Positions 53,960 to 63,864 are shown, counted from the stretch's first letter. The stretch: DNA of 64,000 nucleotides from Myxococcales bacterium (GCA_016792845.1 JAEUKH010000022.1:1-64000); one strand, 5' to 3'. Notes: generated by a model not told the origin, from the sequence alone. Made by a program: numbers and translations.

Positions 53960-55675
53960 CTACCAGCGCATCCGGAGGGCCGTGGTCGCGCCAGATTCGA
54001 CCACCAGCTGGGTCTCGTGCTCGGCGCTGCCGTCGTCTGGCACCACCCGAATGGTGTGCTCACCCGCGGGCAAGCTCACCTCGTAGAGCGGCGTGTGCCC
54101 GAGCTGCCGCGAGCCGAGAAACACCGTCGCCGGAGGGGCGTTGAGGGTGAGGTGACCCCATCCCTCCATCGGCGCGGTGCGGGGGGCCGCGGCGGGGGCC
54201 GCGTTGGCGTTGACGCTCGCGCCGGTGTTGGCGCCAGGGCGCGGGTGCTGCGGCCCGGGGTGCTGAGCGTGGCCGGGCGCCGTCGGTGCGGCCGCCTGAT
54301 GGGCCACAGGGGCGGCTTGCGGGGCGCCTGGGCCCGCCGCACCGGTAGAGGCCGCCGTGGGCGCTGGCGTGGCCTGTGGCGTGACCTGGCGGGCCGTCAT
54401 CGGCGCGGCCATCGGAGGCACCACCGCGGGGCGCTCACCGCCCGGGGCGGCGGTCGGGTGGCGCTTGAGGGCGTAGCTGATGCCCACCGCGGCGAGCACC
54501 GACGTGAGGGCCACACCCAAGAGCAGGGGCACGAGGCTCTTTTGCTTCAACCGCAGGCCCGAGGTGAGCCCGTGGGGCCCGACCTCGTGCTCGGGGCTGA
54601 GCGGCACCACGCTGTCGGGGCGGTCGCGCAAGAGCGCTTCACGCTCGGCCCGCTCGTTCTCGAAATGGGCGGCGAGGTGCTCGGCCATGGCGTCGTGGCC
54701 GTTGGCGCCCGCGGCGTTTTGTACAAAGGCTTCGAGGTCGCGGGCCAGGTCGAGGCCCGAGGCGTAGCGCTCGCTCGCGTCGCGGGTCAGGGCCCGCATG
54801 ATGATGGTCTCGAGCTCGGCGGGGTACGAGGCCCGCAGCGAGGTCGGCAGGGGCACCGCGTCGTGGAGCACCGCGGCGAGCGATTCGGCGTCGCTGCCGC
54901 GGCGAAAGAGCCTGCGGCCGAGGGTGATCTCCCACAAGACGACCCCGAGGGCCCAAAGGTCGACCCGGGGGGTGACGGGTTCGCCCCGGGCTTGCTCGGG
55001 GGCGAGGTAGGCGGGCTTGCCCTTGATCTCGCCGGTGCGGGTAAACTCGCCCTCTTGTTCGGCGGGGCGCGCGATCCCAAAATCGAGGATCTTCGTCACG
55101 CCCGTGTAGAGGACGAAGAGGTTCTGCGGAGAGACGTCGCGGTGCACCACCGAGAGGTCGCTCCCGTCGGCGTCGCGGAGGGTGTGCAGCGCGTGTAGCC
55201 CGCGGGCCGCGTCGGCCACCACCCGGGCCGCGAGGACGGGCGCGAGGCCCCCCTTGCGTGAGGCCCGCTCGGCGATGGTCGAGAGGGGCTGCCCGTGGAG
55301 GTACTCCATCGCGAGGTAGCACGAGCCCTCGGCCTCGCCGAAGTCGAACACCTGGCACACGTACGGGTCGACCACCTGGGCGGCGATGCGCGCCTCGCGG
55401 CGAAACATCTCAACGAATTTTCGCGACTGCGCCACATCGGTGTGAATGACCTTGACGGCGACCCACTTGCGGAAGTCTTTGCCCGAGCGAAAATCGGCGA
55501 GATACACCGCGCCCATGCCGCCGCTGGCGACGTGAAAGCGCAGCGCGTAGCGCCCGAGGTGCCGACCGCGGATCACCGACGGCCCCGCGGGCCGATCGAC
55601 CACGCCGCTGAACTTCACCGCCTCAGGAGGCGACGCGGTGACACCCGAACGCGAAGAGGCCGACGCGGTGCTCAT
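53960..55675 (-). CDS. Transmembrane Ser/Thr kinase with C-terminal PEGA domain
   Basis: The 571-aa protein has a kinase domain (about 40-320): VASGGMGAVYLA, VAVKVIH, YLAMEYLHGQPL, then HRDVSPQNLFV, in which the Lys of HRDxKxxN is Ser. DFG is present (ILDFGIARP) and GKPAYLAPEQA follows. One membrane helix (about 382-402, VPLLLGVALTSVLAAVGISYAL), an Ala/Pro linker, and a terminal PEGA domain (GWGHLTLNAPPATVFLGSRQLG, LPAGEHTIRVVP). Its ATG overlaps the TGA of the upstream OmpA gene (ATGA). Confidence 0.92.
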   Translation of the reverse strand: MSTASASSRSGVTASPPEAVKFSGVVDRPAGPSVIRGRHLGRYALRFHVASGGMGAVYLADFRSGKDFRKWVAVKVIHTDVAQSRKFVEMFRREARIAAQVVDPYVCQVFDFGEAEGSCYLAMEYLHGQPLSTIAERASRKGGLAPVLAARVVADAARGLHALHTLRDADGSDLSVVHRDVSPQNLFVLYTGVTKILDFGIARPAEQEGEFTRTGEIKGKPAYLAPEQARGEPVTPRVDLWALGVVLWEITLGRRLFRRGSDAESLAAVLHDAVPLPTSLRASYPAELETIIMRALTRDASERYASGLDLARDLEAFVQNAAGANGHDAMAEHLAAHFENERAEREALLRDRPDSVVPLSPEHEVGPHGLTSGLRLKQKSLVPLLLGVALTSVLAAVGISYALKRHPTAAPGGERPAVVPPMAAPMTARQVTPQATPAPTAASTGAAGPGAPQAAPVAHQAAAPTAPGHAQHPGPQHPRPGANTGASVNANAAPAAAPRTAPMEGWGHLTLNAPPATVFLGSRQLGHTPLYEVSLPAGEHTIRVVPDDGSAEHETQLVVESGATTALRMRW

Positions 55676-57180
55676 GACCCGGGCTCCATCGTAGCAGGGC
55701 TCTGCGTGATGGGTACGAACTCGATCACATGAAACTCAACCCTGCGATTCTGCGCGCGGGCGCGGCTGCTGCGGCCGGGCTGCACCGGGCGGGTCTCGCC
55801 GAGCCCGACGGCTTCGAGCCGCGCGGCCTCGACCCCCCCCGCGATGAGGGCCTCGCGCACCCGCTCGGCGCGACGGTTCGACAGGGCCATGTTGAAGTCG
55901 TCGTTGGCCACGTCGTCGGTGTGGCCCTCGATGCGCACCCGGCGCAAGGTGCGGTCGGCCCGCATCGCGTCGGCCATGGCGGCGAGCACGGGGTTGCTGC
56001 GCGGGAGGATGCTGTCGCGGTTGGTGGCGAAGAACACCGGCCTGAGGATGCGGATCACCGCGCCCTCGATGCGCACGAGGCCCGGGCAGCCGTTGCGGGT
56101 GGGGTCGGTGCTCGGGGCGCCCGCGCGGTCGGGGCAGCGGTCGCTCGCGTCGGGCACGGCGTCGCTGTCGCGGTCGGGCAGGGGGCAGCCCGGGTGGGCG
56201 GGGTCGGGGTGGGCGCCGCGCGGCACCGCGGGGCACTGGTCGCGCGAGTCGGTGACCCCGTCGGCGTCGGTGTCGCTGTCGGGGCAGCCGGGGCGGTTGG
56301 GGTGCGGCGAGCTCCCCGAGGGCACCGTGGGGCACACGTCATCGGGGTCGAAGACGCCGTCGCGGTCGGAGTCTTCAAACGGACACCCCGGGCGGTTGGG
56401 GTCGGCGTGCTCGCCCGCGGGGATGTCAACGCAGCGGTCGTCGGGGTCGAAGACGCCGTCGCCGTCGTGGTCGGGGCGCGGGCAGCCCGGGCGGCCCGGG
56501 TCGGGGGTGGGCCCGGCGGGGATGTCAGAGCATCGGTCGTCGGCGTCGAGCACGCCGTCGTTGTCGCGGTCGGGCGGCAACACCGGCGGCAGCGGCGGCG
56601 GGCGCCGGAAGGGCCGCCAGGTGACCCCGATGCTCGCCGACCAGAGCTGCGCGTCGCTTGGAAAATCTTGTGAATTCGCGAAGATCCGAGCGTACCTGAC
56701 CCTCGGCCCGAAGGCCACGCTGCGGGTGAGCCCGAGCTCGACGCCGACCCCGCCTTCGAGGGCCGGGCGGTTGAGCGCGCCGGTCGACGCGAGGCCCCCG
56801 TTGGCGTCGAAGGTGAGCCAGAGGTTTTGCCGCAACTGGGGCTCGACGCGCAGGCCCGCGAGGCCGAGGTGGGCCTGGCCGTTGCCTTCGCCCGCGGGCG
56901 CCCACCAGGTCGCGTACGACACCTGCACCGCGAAGGGGTTGGCGAAGCCCCAAGCCCCGCGCACCGCCGCGTTGACGACGCCGCTGTACCCCATGCTCTC
57001 GCGTTGAAACGACGACAGCATCGTGCCACCCCCGAGCTCGCCCCGCAGCGCGAACCCCGTCGGATTCTCGGCACGGAGCGCCCCCGGCAGCAACAGCACC
57101 GCGGCTGAAATCAACCGGCGCGTCACGGGCCGTAGACCCGAGCGACGCCCGCCGACGAGATTGCGCTGCTTGCCCTTCAC
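55672..57180 (-). CDS. OmpA-family outer-membrane protein with TSP3-like Asp repeats
   Basis: The product has a signal peptide (RRLISAAVLLLPGALRA), an N-terminal beta-rich domain (about 45-215), five calcium-type thrombospondin-3-like repeats of the form DRDNDGVLDADDRC...PGCP (about 220-370), and an OmpA C-terminal domain (FFATNRDSILPRSNPVL, VRIEGHTDDVANDDFNMALSNRRAERV, RAQNRRVEFHVI). Start GTG 57180 follows AAGAAGG; the frame is open far upstream through unrelated sequence. It overlaps the PEGA kinase gene (ATGA), so the kinase and this protein are translated together. Confidence 0.85.
   Translation of the reverse strand: MKGKQRNLVGGRRSGLRPVTRRLISAAVLLLPGALRAENPTGFALRGELGGGTMLSSFQRESMGYSGVVNAAVRGAWGFANPFAVQVSYATWWAPAGEGNGQAHLGLAGLRVEPQLRQNLWLTFDANGGLASTGALNRPALEGGVGVELGLTRSVAFGPRVRYARIFANSQDFPSDAQLWSASIGVTWRPFRRPPPLPPVLPPDRDNDGVLDADDRCSDIPAGPTPDPGRPGCPRPDHDGDGVFDPDDRCVDIPAGEHADPNRPGCPFEDSDRDGVFDPDDVCPTVPSGSSPHPNRPGCPDSDTDADGVTDSRDQCPAVPRGAHPDPAHPGCPLPDRDSDAVPDASDRCPDRAGAPSTDPTRNGCPGLVRIEGAVIRILRPVFFATNRDSILPRSNPVLAAMADAMRADRTLRRVRIEGHTDDVANDDFNMALSNRRAERVREALIAGGVEAARLEAVGLGETRPVQPGRSSRARAQNRRVEFHVIEFVPITQSPATMEPGS
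56125..56590 (-). repeat. Five tandem Asp-rich (TSP3-like) repeats
   Basis: Each unit encodes D-x-D-x-D-G-V-x-D-x-D-D-x-C followed by a Pro/Gly/Cys stretch of about 30 residues. Same-strand DNA repeats within the OmpA gene; calcium binding is the family expectation. Confidence 0.75.
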
Positions 57181-57420
57181 GCGGTTGACCTTCTTGGCAC
57201 TGACGATGACCCTCAGGGCGCCACGCGAGAGGCCCCTCGCGCGCGAGAGAAAACCTCGAAGACCATGGGCCGTCATTTTCGTACCACAGTCGCCGCGACG
57301 GTGATGCCACTCTGAACAATCCGCCATCTCGCGGTGTCTCGGTTTTGTACATCGCCCTGCCGCGCGCTGCGCGAGGTGCCTCGCGCCTGAGGGGGTCTTG
57401 GGAGTAAAAGGCCCGACGCG

Positions 57421-58680
57421 ATGGCAGAGCAGGGCAACGGGGGCTTCGACGCGGAGCTCAAGCGCATCGAGCAGGCCATTCGGTGGCGTCTCGTGCTGGG
57501 GCGCTTCGCCGACGATCGCTTGGGGCTCGCGCGCTTCGGCGGGGCCTCGGGGGCTGAGGGCGAGGGGGGCGACAGGGGCGACGAGGGCGACGGGGGCGAC
57601 GGGGGCGAGGGGCCTGCGGGCGCGCGTCGCTCGCTCGGGGCGCTCCTGGGCGAGGCGGGCGCGCTCGACGTGCCGCTTGAGTACCTCTACGACCGGGCCT
57701 TCGCGCAGCGGAGCCATCGGCAGGGCAGCGTCGGGCCTTCGCACGGGCTCTCGGTGCCCATGTGGATCAAGAACGTGAGGAGCCTCTTCCCCGCTGAGGC
57801 GGTGCGGGTCATGGAGGATGACGCGCTCACGCGGTACGGCCTTGAGGAGCTCATCACCGACCCTGAGACCTTGCGTCGCGCCGAGCCTGATGAGGCGCTC
57901 CTCAAGACCATTCTTCAGTTCAAGCATCGCATGAAGGGTGAGGTTCTCGAGATCGCCCGGGGGATCGTCGCGGCGGTGGTGCGGCAGCTCACCGAGCGCC
58001 TCGAGACCGAGTGCTTGCCGAGCCTTCACGGGGTTCACGACCCCGAGGGGCGGCCGCCGCGGCGCACGTTTCGTAACGTCGATTGGCACAAGACCGTGCG
58101 CAAGAACCTCGGTCACTACGACCCCGAAGCGGCGCGGCTCGTGGTCGAGCGTTTGTATTACCGCCATCGGCAGCGGCAGCGGAGCCCCTGGCACATCATC
58201 GTGAGCGTCGATCAGTCGGGCAGCATGACCGACTCGCTCATCCATGCGGCGGTGATGAGCGCGATCTTCGCGTCGCTCCCGTCGGTGCGGGTGAGCCTCG
58301 TCTTGTGGGACACCCGCGTCGTCGACGTCTCGCACCTGGCCGCTGAGCCGCTCGAAGTGTTGATGTCGTGCCAGCTCGGCGGCGGCACCGACATGCTGCC
58401 TGCTCTCAGCTACGCGGCCGGCCTCGTGCAAGAGCCGCGACGGAGCCTTCTCGTGCTGATCAGCGACTGGTTCATCGGCGACGCCCAGGCGCCTTGCCTC
58501 GCGCTGGCCCAAGAGCTTCACGCCTCGGGGGTGACCTGCATCGGCCTGAGCGCCCTTGATGCCGCGTGTCAGCCCGTCTACGACGCGTCGTTCGCGCAGA
58601 AACTCGCTGGCTGTGGCTGGTTCGTTGCGGCCTTGACCCCCCAGCGGCTCGCAGAGCACGTCGGCAAACTGCTCTTGTGA
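57421..58680 (+). CDS. VWA-domain protein (CoxE-like)
   Basis: The 419-aa protein has a Gly/Asp/Glu-rich low-complexity linker (about 43-62), a helical middle (DWHKTVRKNLGHYDPEAARL), and a C-terminal von Willebrand A domain with MIDAS residues: SVDQSGSMTDS and GGGTDM, then VLISDWF. Such proteins are usually next to a MoxR ATPase; none is here. No signal peptide. It is oriented with the kinase/ATPase gene 43 bp downstream. Confidence 0.82.
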   Translation: MAEQGNGGFDAELKRIEQAIRWRLVLGRFADDRLGLARFGGASGAEGEGGDRGDEGDGGDGGEGPAGARRSLGALLGEAGALDVPLEYLYDRAFAQRSHRQGSVGPSHGLSVPMWIKNVRSLFPAEAVRVMEDDALTRYGLEELITDPETLRRAEPDEALLKTILQFKHRMKGEVLEIARGIVAAVVRQLTERLETECLPSLHGVHDPEGRPPRRTFRNVDWHKTVRKNLGHYDPEAARLVVERLYYRHRQRQRSPWHIIVSVDQSGSMTDSLIHAAVMSAIFASLPSVRVSLVLWDTRVVDVSHLAAEPLEVLMSCQLGGGTDMLPALSYAAGLVQEPRRSLLVLISDWFIGDAQAPCLALAQELHASGVTCIGLSALDAACQPVYDASFAQKLAGCGWFVAALTPQRLAEHVGKLLL

Positions 58681-58723
58681 CGGAGTGTCGCGCACTTGAT
58701 GTAGAGTGCCGCGCTGAAGGGCG

Positions 58724-61700
58724 ATGCTGCCAACCGAGACTGACCCATCTCCGCAGTCGTTGGGGCGCTTTCAGCTTGTTGAGCGCCTCGGTGAGGGCGG
58801 CATGGGCATCGTCTGGCGGGGGGTTGACCAGGCAAGCGGGCTTGGGGTCGCGGTCAAGACCGTGCGGGTGCCCTCGGCGGGGCTGGTGGCGGGCATTCGC
58901 CGCGAGGTGCTCGCGCTGCGCCGCCTGCGGCACCCGGGGGTGGTTCGCATCGAAGAGGTAGGCCTCAACGAGGGGCTGCCCTGGTACGCGATGGAGTTCG
59001 TCGAAGGCGCGACGCTCCGTCAGTGGATCGAGGCCCTGCGCGACGCCGAGGGCCGTGCGCCGGTGGCGGCGCCCTTGCGCGACGCGAGCACGATGGAGCA
59101 CCCGCGGCCCGACCCGGCGCTGACGGGCCCTGAGGGCGACGCCCCGCCGAGGGCGCTCGTGGCCGCCCCGAGCGAGACCTTTTTGCGCGCGGTGTTGCGG
59201 GTGTTTCGCGCGCTCTGCGTGCCGCTCGGGTTTGTGCACGGGCAGGGCATCGTGCATCGCGATTTGAAGCCCAGCAACGTGATGGTGCGGCCGAGCGGGC
59301 AGCCCGTGTTGATGGATTTCGGCATCGTGTCGCGGGTCGAGGGCCCGGCGGGGCGCGAGGTGGTCGACGTGGGGCAGCACCTCGTGGGCACCACGGCGTA
59401 CATGGCGCCTGAGCAGTTCTTGGGCGAACGGGTTGATGCCCGGGCCGACCTCTATGCGCTGGGGTGCATGCTGTTTGAGGCCTTCGCGGGGCGCACGCCC
59501 TTCGAGGCGCGGAGCAGCCTGGAGCTGGTCGGGATGCTGTTGTTGATGCCGGTTCCGCGGCTGTCGAGCGTGATGGCGGGGGTGCCCGAGGGGCTCGACG
59601 CCCTGGTCGCGCGGCTGCTGGAGAAGGAGCCGCGCCGTCGCTTCGCGCACGCCTACGATGTTGCGCGGGCCATCGACGCCTTGGGCCTCTTCGAAGACGC
59701 GGCGCCGCTCGCCGAGGCCGACGTCTCGCCCTCGGCGTACTTGTACCGCCCGGCCCTGGTGGGCCGCGAACCACAGCTCGACGCGCTCAAAGCGCGCTTT
59801 CATGCGCTCACCGACGAGGGCCGCGGGGCGTGCGTGCTCCTCGGGGGCGAGAGCGGCGTGGGCAAGACCCGCCTCGCGGGCGAGATCGCGCGGCAGGCCG
59901 CGGTGGCGCGGGTGCTCGTGGTGGCCGGCGAGTGCGTGCCCATGACCCGCCCCGAGTCTGTGCTGAGCGACGAGCCCTCGCCCGCGGGCTTCGGCAGCGC
60001 GCACGCGACGCCCGCGGTGTCGCAGGTGGTGCGGGCCACGGGGCTCGACCGCGGCGTCTCGCGCGGGGCGGCGTTTCACCCGCTGCGGGCGCTCTTTCAG
60101 TCGCTCGGCGATCGCTGCCGGGCCCAAGGGCCTGAGCTCACCGAGGCGCTCCTCGGGCCCCGGGCGTGGGTGCTCGCGCCCTACGAGCCCGGCCTCGCGC
60201 GGGTGCCTGGGGTCGAGCGGTATCCGATGCCGCCCGAGCTGCCCTCGACGGCGGCGCGGCGGCGGCTCCTCGACGCGGTGCTTGAGACCCTCTCGGCGCT
60301 CTCGAAGCGCGAGCCGGTGCTCATCGTCCTCGATGACCTTCAGTGGTCAGACGACCTCACCCTCGCGGTGCTCGCGGCGCTCACGCCCCAGTGGCTCGCG
60401 GCGAACCGTGTGTTCTTCCTCGGCACCTTTCGGAGCCGCGAGGCCGACGCGGTCTTGCGGCGGGTGCTGAGCCTCGACGCGGTCGAGCTCATGAACGTCG
60501 AGGGCCTCGACACGGGCGACGTCGCGAGCCTCGTCTGCGACATGCTGGCCTTGCCCGAGGCGCCACCGACCTTGCTCGCGCACCTTCAGACCCAGTCGCA
60601 GGGCAACCCCTTCTACGTCGCCGAGTTTCTGCGCATGGCCGTGGCCGAGGGCATCATCGGTCGCGCCCGCGCAGGGCGGTGGGAGATCCCGAGCGAGGCG
60701 TCGCGCTTTCCGGCGGTGTCGGGACTTCGCGCGCTGGTGGGGCGGCGCATGCAAGGGCTCTCGCCCGAGAGCCGGGCCCTCGTGAGCGCGGCGGCGGTGC
60801 TCGGGCGCGAGGCCGACGTCGAATTCTTGGGCGAACTCGCGAGCTTGTCTGAACCCGAGTGGCTCGACGCGGTGCGCGAGCTCATGCAGCGTCAGGTGCT
60901 CGAAGAGGCCGCCGAGAGCCGGGTTCGCTTCGTGCACGACAAGCTCCGCGAGGTGGCCTACGCGGGGCTCGACCCGGCGCGCAAGGTGGCCCTTCACAAG
61001 ATCGCCGCCGAGCGCCTGGTCGCCCGCTACGGCGAGACGCCCCTCGCGCCGCTCTTCTACCCCGATTTCGCCCATCACTTCGACGCCGCCGGGGTGGCCG
61101 ACGAGGCCGCGCGGTGGGCCTCCCGGGCGGGGCAATTCGCGTACGCCAATGGCGCCTTCCCTGATGCGATGCGCTACTTCGAGCGGGCGCTTCGGGGCGC
61201 CTCGCTCGACGCCGTCGAGGCGCTGCACCTCCGCTGGCAAGCGGGCGACGCGGCCTTCGCCGTGGGCGAGCTCGGGCGGGCCACCGAGCACCTCCAGGGT
61301 GTGACCGCGGCCTTCAACGAGGCCGTGCCCGACAAGCCCCTCGCGCGGGCCTGGTACCTCGTTCGTCACGTGGGCGAGCTCGTCTGGCGCCGCACCTTCT
61401 CGCCGCGACCGCGGGCCCTCGACGCGCGGCAGCGCGAGGCCCTGACCCTCGCCTCGCTCTCGGCGGGCCGGTACTCGAACGTCTGCATCTACCGCAGCGA
61501 CGGCTTCGGTGTGCTCGCCGGCAGCCTCGCGGCGTCGAACCTCGCAGAGCGGGCAGGCGAGGCCCACATCGACGCCCTCGGCGCCCTCGGGTACGCCCTC
61601 GGCACCCTCGGGCTGCACCGCGCCGCCGAGCGCTCGTTCGCCCACGCCCGGGCCACCCGCGACCGCTACGACGCCGCCCAGAGCGCGGGCGAGCCGGTCT

Positions 61701-62656
61701 CGATGTGGCGCGGACACGGCGCCCACCTCGTGCTCGAGACCACCTACCGCCTCGCGCGCAACGACCTCACCCGCGCGACCTCGCTCTGCACCGAAGGGCT
61801 CGCCGTCACCCGCGGCAAAGGCGACCGCCTCGACGAGGCCCTCTTCGAGTCGCTCTACGCCGCCATCGACTTCTACGAGGGGCGCTTTCTGCGGGGACAC
61901 TCGCGCTTCGTGCGGGCCCTCGAGGGCCTCGGCGACGACCTCCTCGGGCAGCGGCTGCCCTTCGTCGCGAGCGATGTTCAGCTCTTGGTGCTCCTCGATC
62001 GGCGCGACGCGGTGGCCCAACGCCTGGTCGACCTCGTCGCGGTGAAGCCCCGCGGCGATCGGCTCATCGACTCGATGGTGGCCGCGGCCCGAGCCCTCGC
62101 CCATCACTGCCTCGGCGAGCACGCTCCGGCCCTCGAACAGGCCGCCGAGGCGGTGCGACACTGGCCGCACCCGCTCGCCGTGCCCCCGACGGCCCACATG
62201 CTCTACACCGCGCTCTTGCCCGTGTACGAGCACGCCTGGCGGGGGCACGCGTCGCACGCGAACGCCTCGGCCCTGGCCAAGCTCGCCCGCACCGCCACGC
62301 GCTGGGCGCAATCGACCCGGGTGGGGCGGGTCTTCGCCCTCCGCGCCGCCGGCCTCGCGGCGATGACCCGCGGCGACCGCGCCGAGGCGACCCGGGCCTG
62401 GCAGCACGGCCTCTCGCTCGCGCGCGACGACCGACAGCGGCACGAGCAACGGCTGCTCTCGCGTCACCTCCTCGACACCGGCCGCATCGGCGAGGCCGAG
62501 CGCCAGGCCATCGCGCGGAGCCTCGCCGTGCTCGACGACCTCATCGCCCGCGACGACGTGCCCGAGGTGATCAGCGTGGCCTCAACGACGCCCCTGCTCG
62601 ACCCCCCAAGCCTCTCGAAGGACGGGCGGGAGCTCAAAGAGCGACGCGCGGGCTGA
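58724..62656 (+). CDS. Large Ser/Thr kinase with AAA+/STAND-type ATPase and helical repeats (PknK-like)
   Basis: A 1310-aa signalling protein. Kinase domain about 15-310: LGEGGMGIVWRG, VAVKTVR, an insertion of about 45 Ala/Pro-rich residues, HRDLKPSNVMV, LMDFGIVS, GTTAYMAPEQF. Then ATPase about 350-680: LVGREPQLDAL, Walker A GGESGVGKTRLAGE, Walker B LIVLDDLQWSDDL. C-terminal half about 760-1290: TPR/HEAT-like helices (FAYANGAFPDAMRYFERAL, AERSFAHARATRDRYD). Cytosolic sensors of this type are common in myxobacteria. The last 75 bp overlap the convergent MpaB-like gene. A -10-like TAGAGT lies 16 nt before the ATG. Confidence 0.92.
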   Translation: MLPTETDPSPQSLGRFQLVERLGEGGMGIVWRGVDQASGLGVAVKTVRVPSAGLVAGIRREVLALRRLRHPGVVRIEEVGLNEGLPWYAMEFVEGATLRQWIEALRDAEGRAPVAAPLRDASTMEHPRPDPALTGPEGDAPPRALVAAPSETFLRAVLRVFRALCVPLGFVHGQGIVHRDLKPSNVMVRPSGQPVLMDFGIVSRVEGPAGREVVDVGQHLVGTTAYMAPEQFLGERVDARADLYALGCMLFEAFAGRTPFEARSSLELVGMLLLMPVPRLSSVMAGVPEGLDALVARLLEKEPRRRFAHAYDVARAIDALGLFEDAAPLAEADVSPSAYLYRPALVGREPQLDALKARFHALTDEGRGACVLLGGESGVGKTRLAGEIARQAAVARVLVVAGECVPMTRPESVLSDEPSPAGFGSAHATPAVSQVVRATGLDRGVSRGAAFHPLRALFQSLGDRCRAQGPELTEALLGPRAWVLAPYEPGLARVPGVERYPMPPELPSTAARRRLLDAVLETLSALSKREPVLIVLDDLQWSDDLTLAVLAALTPQWLAANRVFFLGTFRSREADAVLRRVLSLDAVELMNVEGLDTGDVASLVCDMLALPEAPPTLLAHLQTQSQGNPFYVAEFLRMAVAEGIIGRARAGRWEIPSEASRFPAVSGLRALVGRRMQGLSPESRALVSAAAVLGREADVEFLGELASLSEPEWLDAVRELMQRQVLEEAAESRVRFVHDKLREVAYAGLDPARKVALHKIAAERLVARYGETPLAPLFYPDFAHHFDAAGVADEAARWASRAGQFAYANGAFPDAMRYFERALRGASLDAVEALHLRWQAGDAAFAVGELGRATEHLQGVTAAFNEAVPDKPLARAWYLVRHVGELVWRRTFSPRPRALDARQREALTLASLSAGRYSNVCIYRSDGFGVLAGSLAASNLAERAGEAHIDALGALGYALGTLGLHRAAERSFAHARATRDRYDAAQSAGEPVSMWRGHGAHLVLETTYRLARNDLTRATSLCTEGLAVTRGKGDRLDEALFESLYAAIDFYEGRFLRGHSRFVRALEGLGDDLLGQRLPFVASDVQLLVLLDRRDAVAQRLVDLVAVKPRGDRLIDSMVAAARALAHHCLGEHAPALEQAAEAVRHWPHPLAVPPTAHMLYTALLPVYEHAWRGHASHANASALAKLARTATRWAQSTRVGRVFALRAAGLAAMTRGDRAEATRAWQHGLSLARDDRQRHEQRLLSRHLLDTGRIGEAERQAIARSLAVLDDLIARDDVPEVISVASTTPLLDPPSLSKDGRELKERRAG

Positions 62657-63778
62657 GCCCTCAAGGCGGGTCAGGCGGCGCACCCAGCGAAGCCCGACAT
62701 ACGTGCCAAGATGTGCCAGTGCAGGCACACTTTGCCGAGCCTCGTCGCGGCGGTCGAGGTAGAAGTCGGCGAGCGAGAGGGCGCACCCCCCGAGGGCGCC
62801 CACGAGGCGCGGGGGCGGCGCGATCTGGAGGGTGGCGCGGGTGCCGGGGTCGAGCAGGCGGTGCATGAGCACCTGGGGCACGGCGGTGCGCAAGACGGGC
62901 ACCCGGAGGGTGTCGGCGAGGGTGCCTTGCAGGGCGCGGGTGAGGGCGACGCCGGGGGCGCTGGGGGCGGCCTGGTGGGCGACGATGGCGTGGTAGAGGG
63001 CCTCGCTCTCGGCGCGGGTGTCGGGCAAGAGGGCCTCGTCGATGCCGAGGAGGGAGCCCGTGACGCGCCAGGCGTGGTGGTACGCGTCGAGGTCGTCGGT
63101 CGAGAGCGAGAGGCCGAGGCGGGCCCAACTGCGGCGGATCACATGGTCGAAGGCGATGAGCGTGAAGGCCAGGTCTTCTTGGTTGATGGGGAGGCCCCAA
63201 CGGGCGGCGTCCCACGCTTGTTGGGCGAGGAGGGTGGTGAGGCGGTCGGGCGGGCCCTGCGGGGCGAGGGCGGGGTCGAGGCTGACGAGGCGTCGCATGG
63301 CGGCGTGGAGGAGCCTGACCTTTTGCACCACCCGCACCCCGCGGCCGCCAGGCGCGAGGCCCCCGGGCGCCAAGACCTCGACCACCATCTGGGCCGTCTC
63401 GTAGAGCCGTCGGCGGGTGTGGAGCGTGAGCGCCTGGGTCAAGCCCAGCACCCGCGCCCCGTCGGCGAGGGCATAACACTCGGGCAAGGCCGCGCAGAGG
63501 AGCGACGCGAGCCCGAGCACCCCGTGCCGCATGAACACCCGTGAGGCGTGCGCGATCTTCGCCGGGTCGGCCCACCCCGGCAGGTCGTCGCTGCAATCGA
63601 AGTACCGCAACGCCTCAGCCGGGAGCGCCTCGCGCGGCACCGCCGCGGCCCCGAGCCTGCGGTAGAGGGCGTTGAGCGCGCCGATGGCGTCGTCTCGGCA
63701 GAGCGCCTCGATGGCGGCGTCTGCCGCAGGGTCGCCCGAGTGTCGCCACGACGCGAGCCAGTCTCGTGAGAAGGCCAT
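62582..63778 (-). CDS. MpaB-like oxygenase (DUF2236/latex-clearing type)
   Basis: The 398-aa protein has the helical heme-binding fold of MpaB/Lcp oxygenases: HTRRRLYETAQMVVEVL, VRVVQKVRLLHAAMRRLV (candidate proximal His), NQEDLAFTLIAFDHVIRRS and the YHHAWRVTGSLLGIDE segment. Lcp cleaves polyisoprene; MpaB has a related oxidative role. No signal peptide is evident. Its 3' end overlaps the antisense 3' end of the kinase gene by 75 bp. Confidence 0.8.
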   Translation of the reverse strand: MAFSRDWLASWRHSGDPAADAAIEALCRDDAIGALNALYRRLGAAAVPREALPAEALRYFDCSDDLPGWADPAKIAHASRVFMRHGVLGLASLLCAALPECYALADGARVLGLTQALTLHTRRRLYETAQMVVEVLAPGGLAPGGRGVRVVQKVRLLHAAMRRLVSLDPALAPQGPPDRLTTLLAQQAWDAARWGLPINQEDLAFTLIAFDHVIRRSWARLGLSLSTDDLDAYHHAWRVTGSLLGIDEALLPDTRAESEALYHAIVAHQAAPSAPGVALTRALQGTLADTLRVPVLRTAVPQVLMHRLLDPGTRATLQIAPPPRLVGALGGCALSLADFYLDRRDEARQSVPALAHLGTYVGLRWVRRLTRLEGSARASLFELPPVLREAWGVEQGRR

Positions 63779-63864
63779 AGGGGTGATACCTCCGATGTGC
63801 GATCAGTCGAATGAGGCGCGCTCGCCCCTTCGCAAGTGACAGATTGTGACGTACTGCCCCGTCG

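Noticed and set aside
55672..58695. 1007-codon frame upstream of the OmpA gene
   Set aside because: The region above 57180 is antisense to the VWA gene and lacks a signal peptide or domain.
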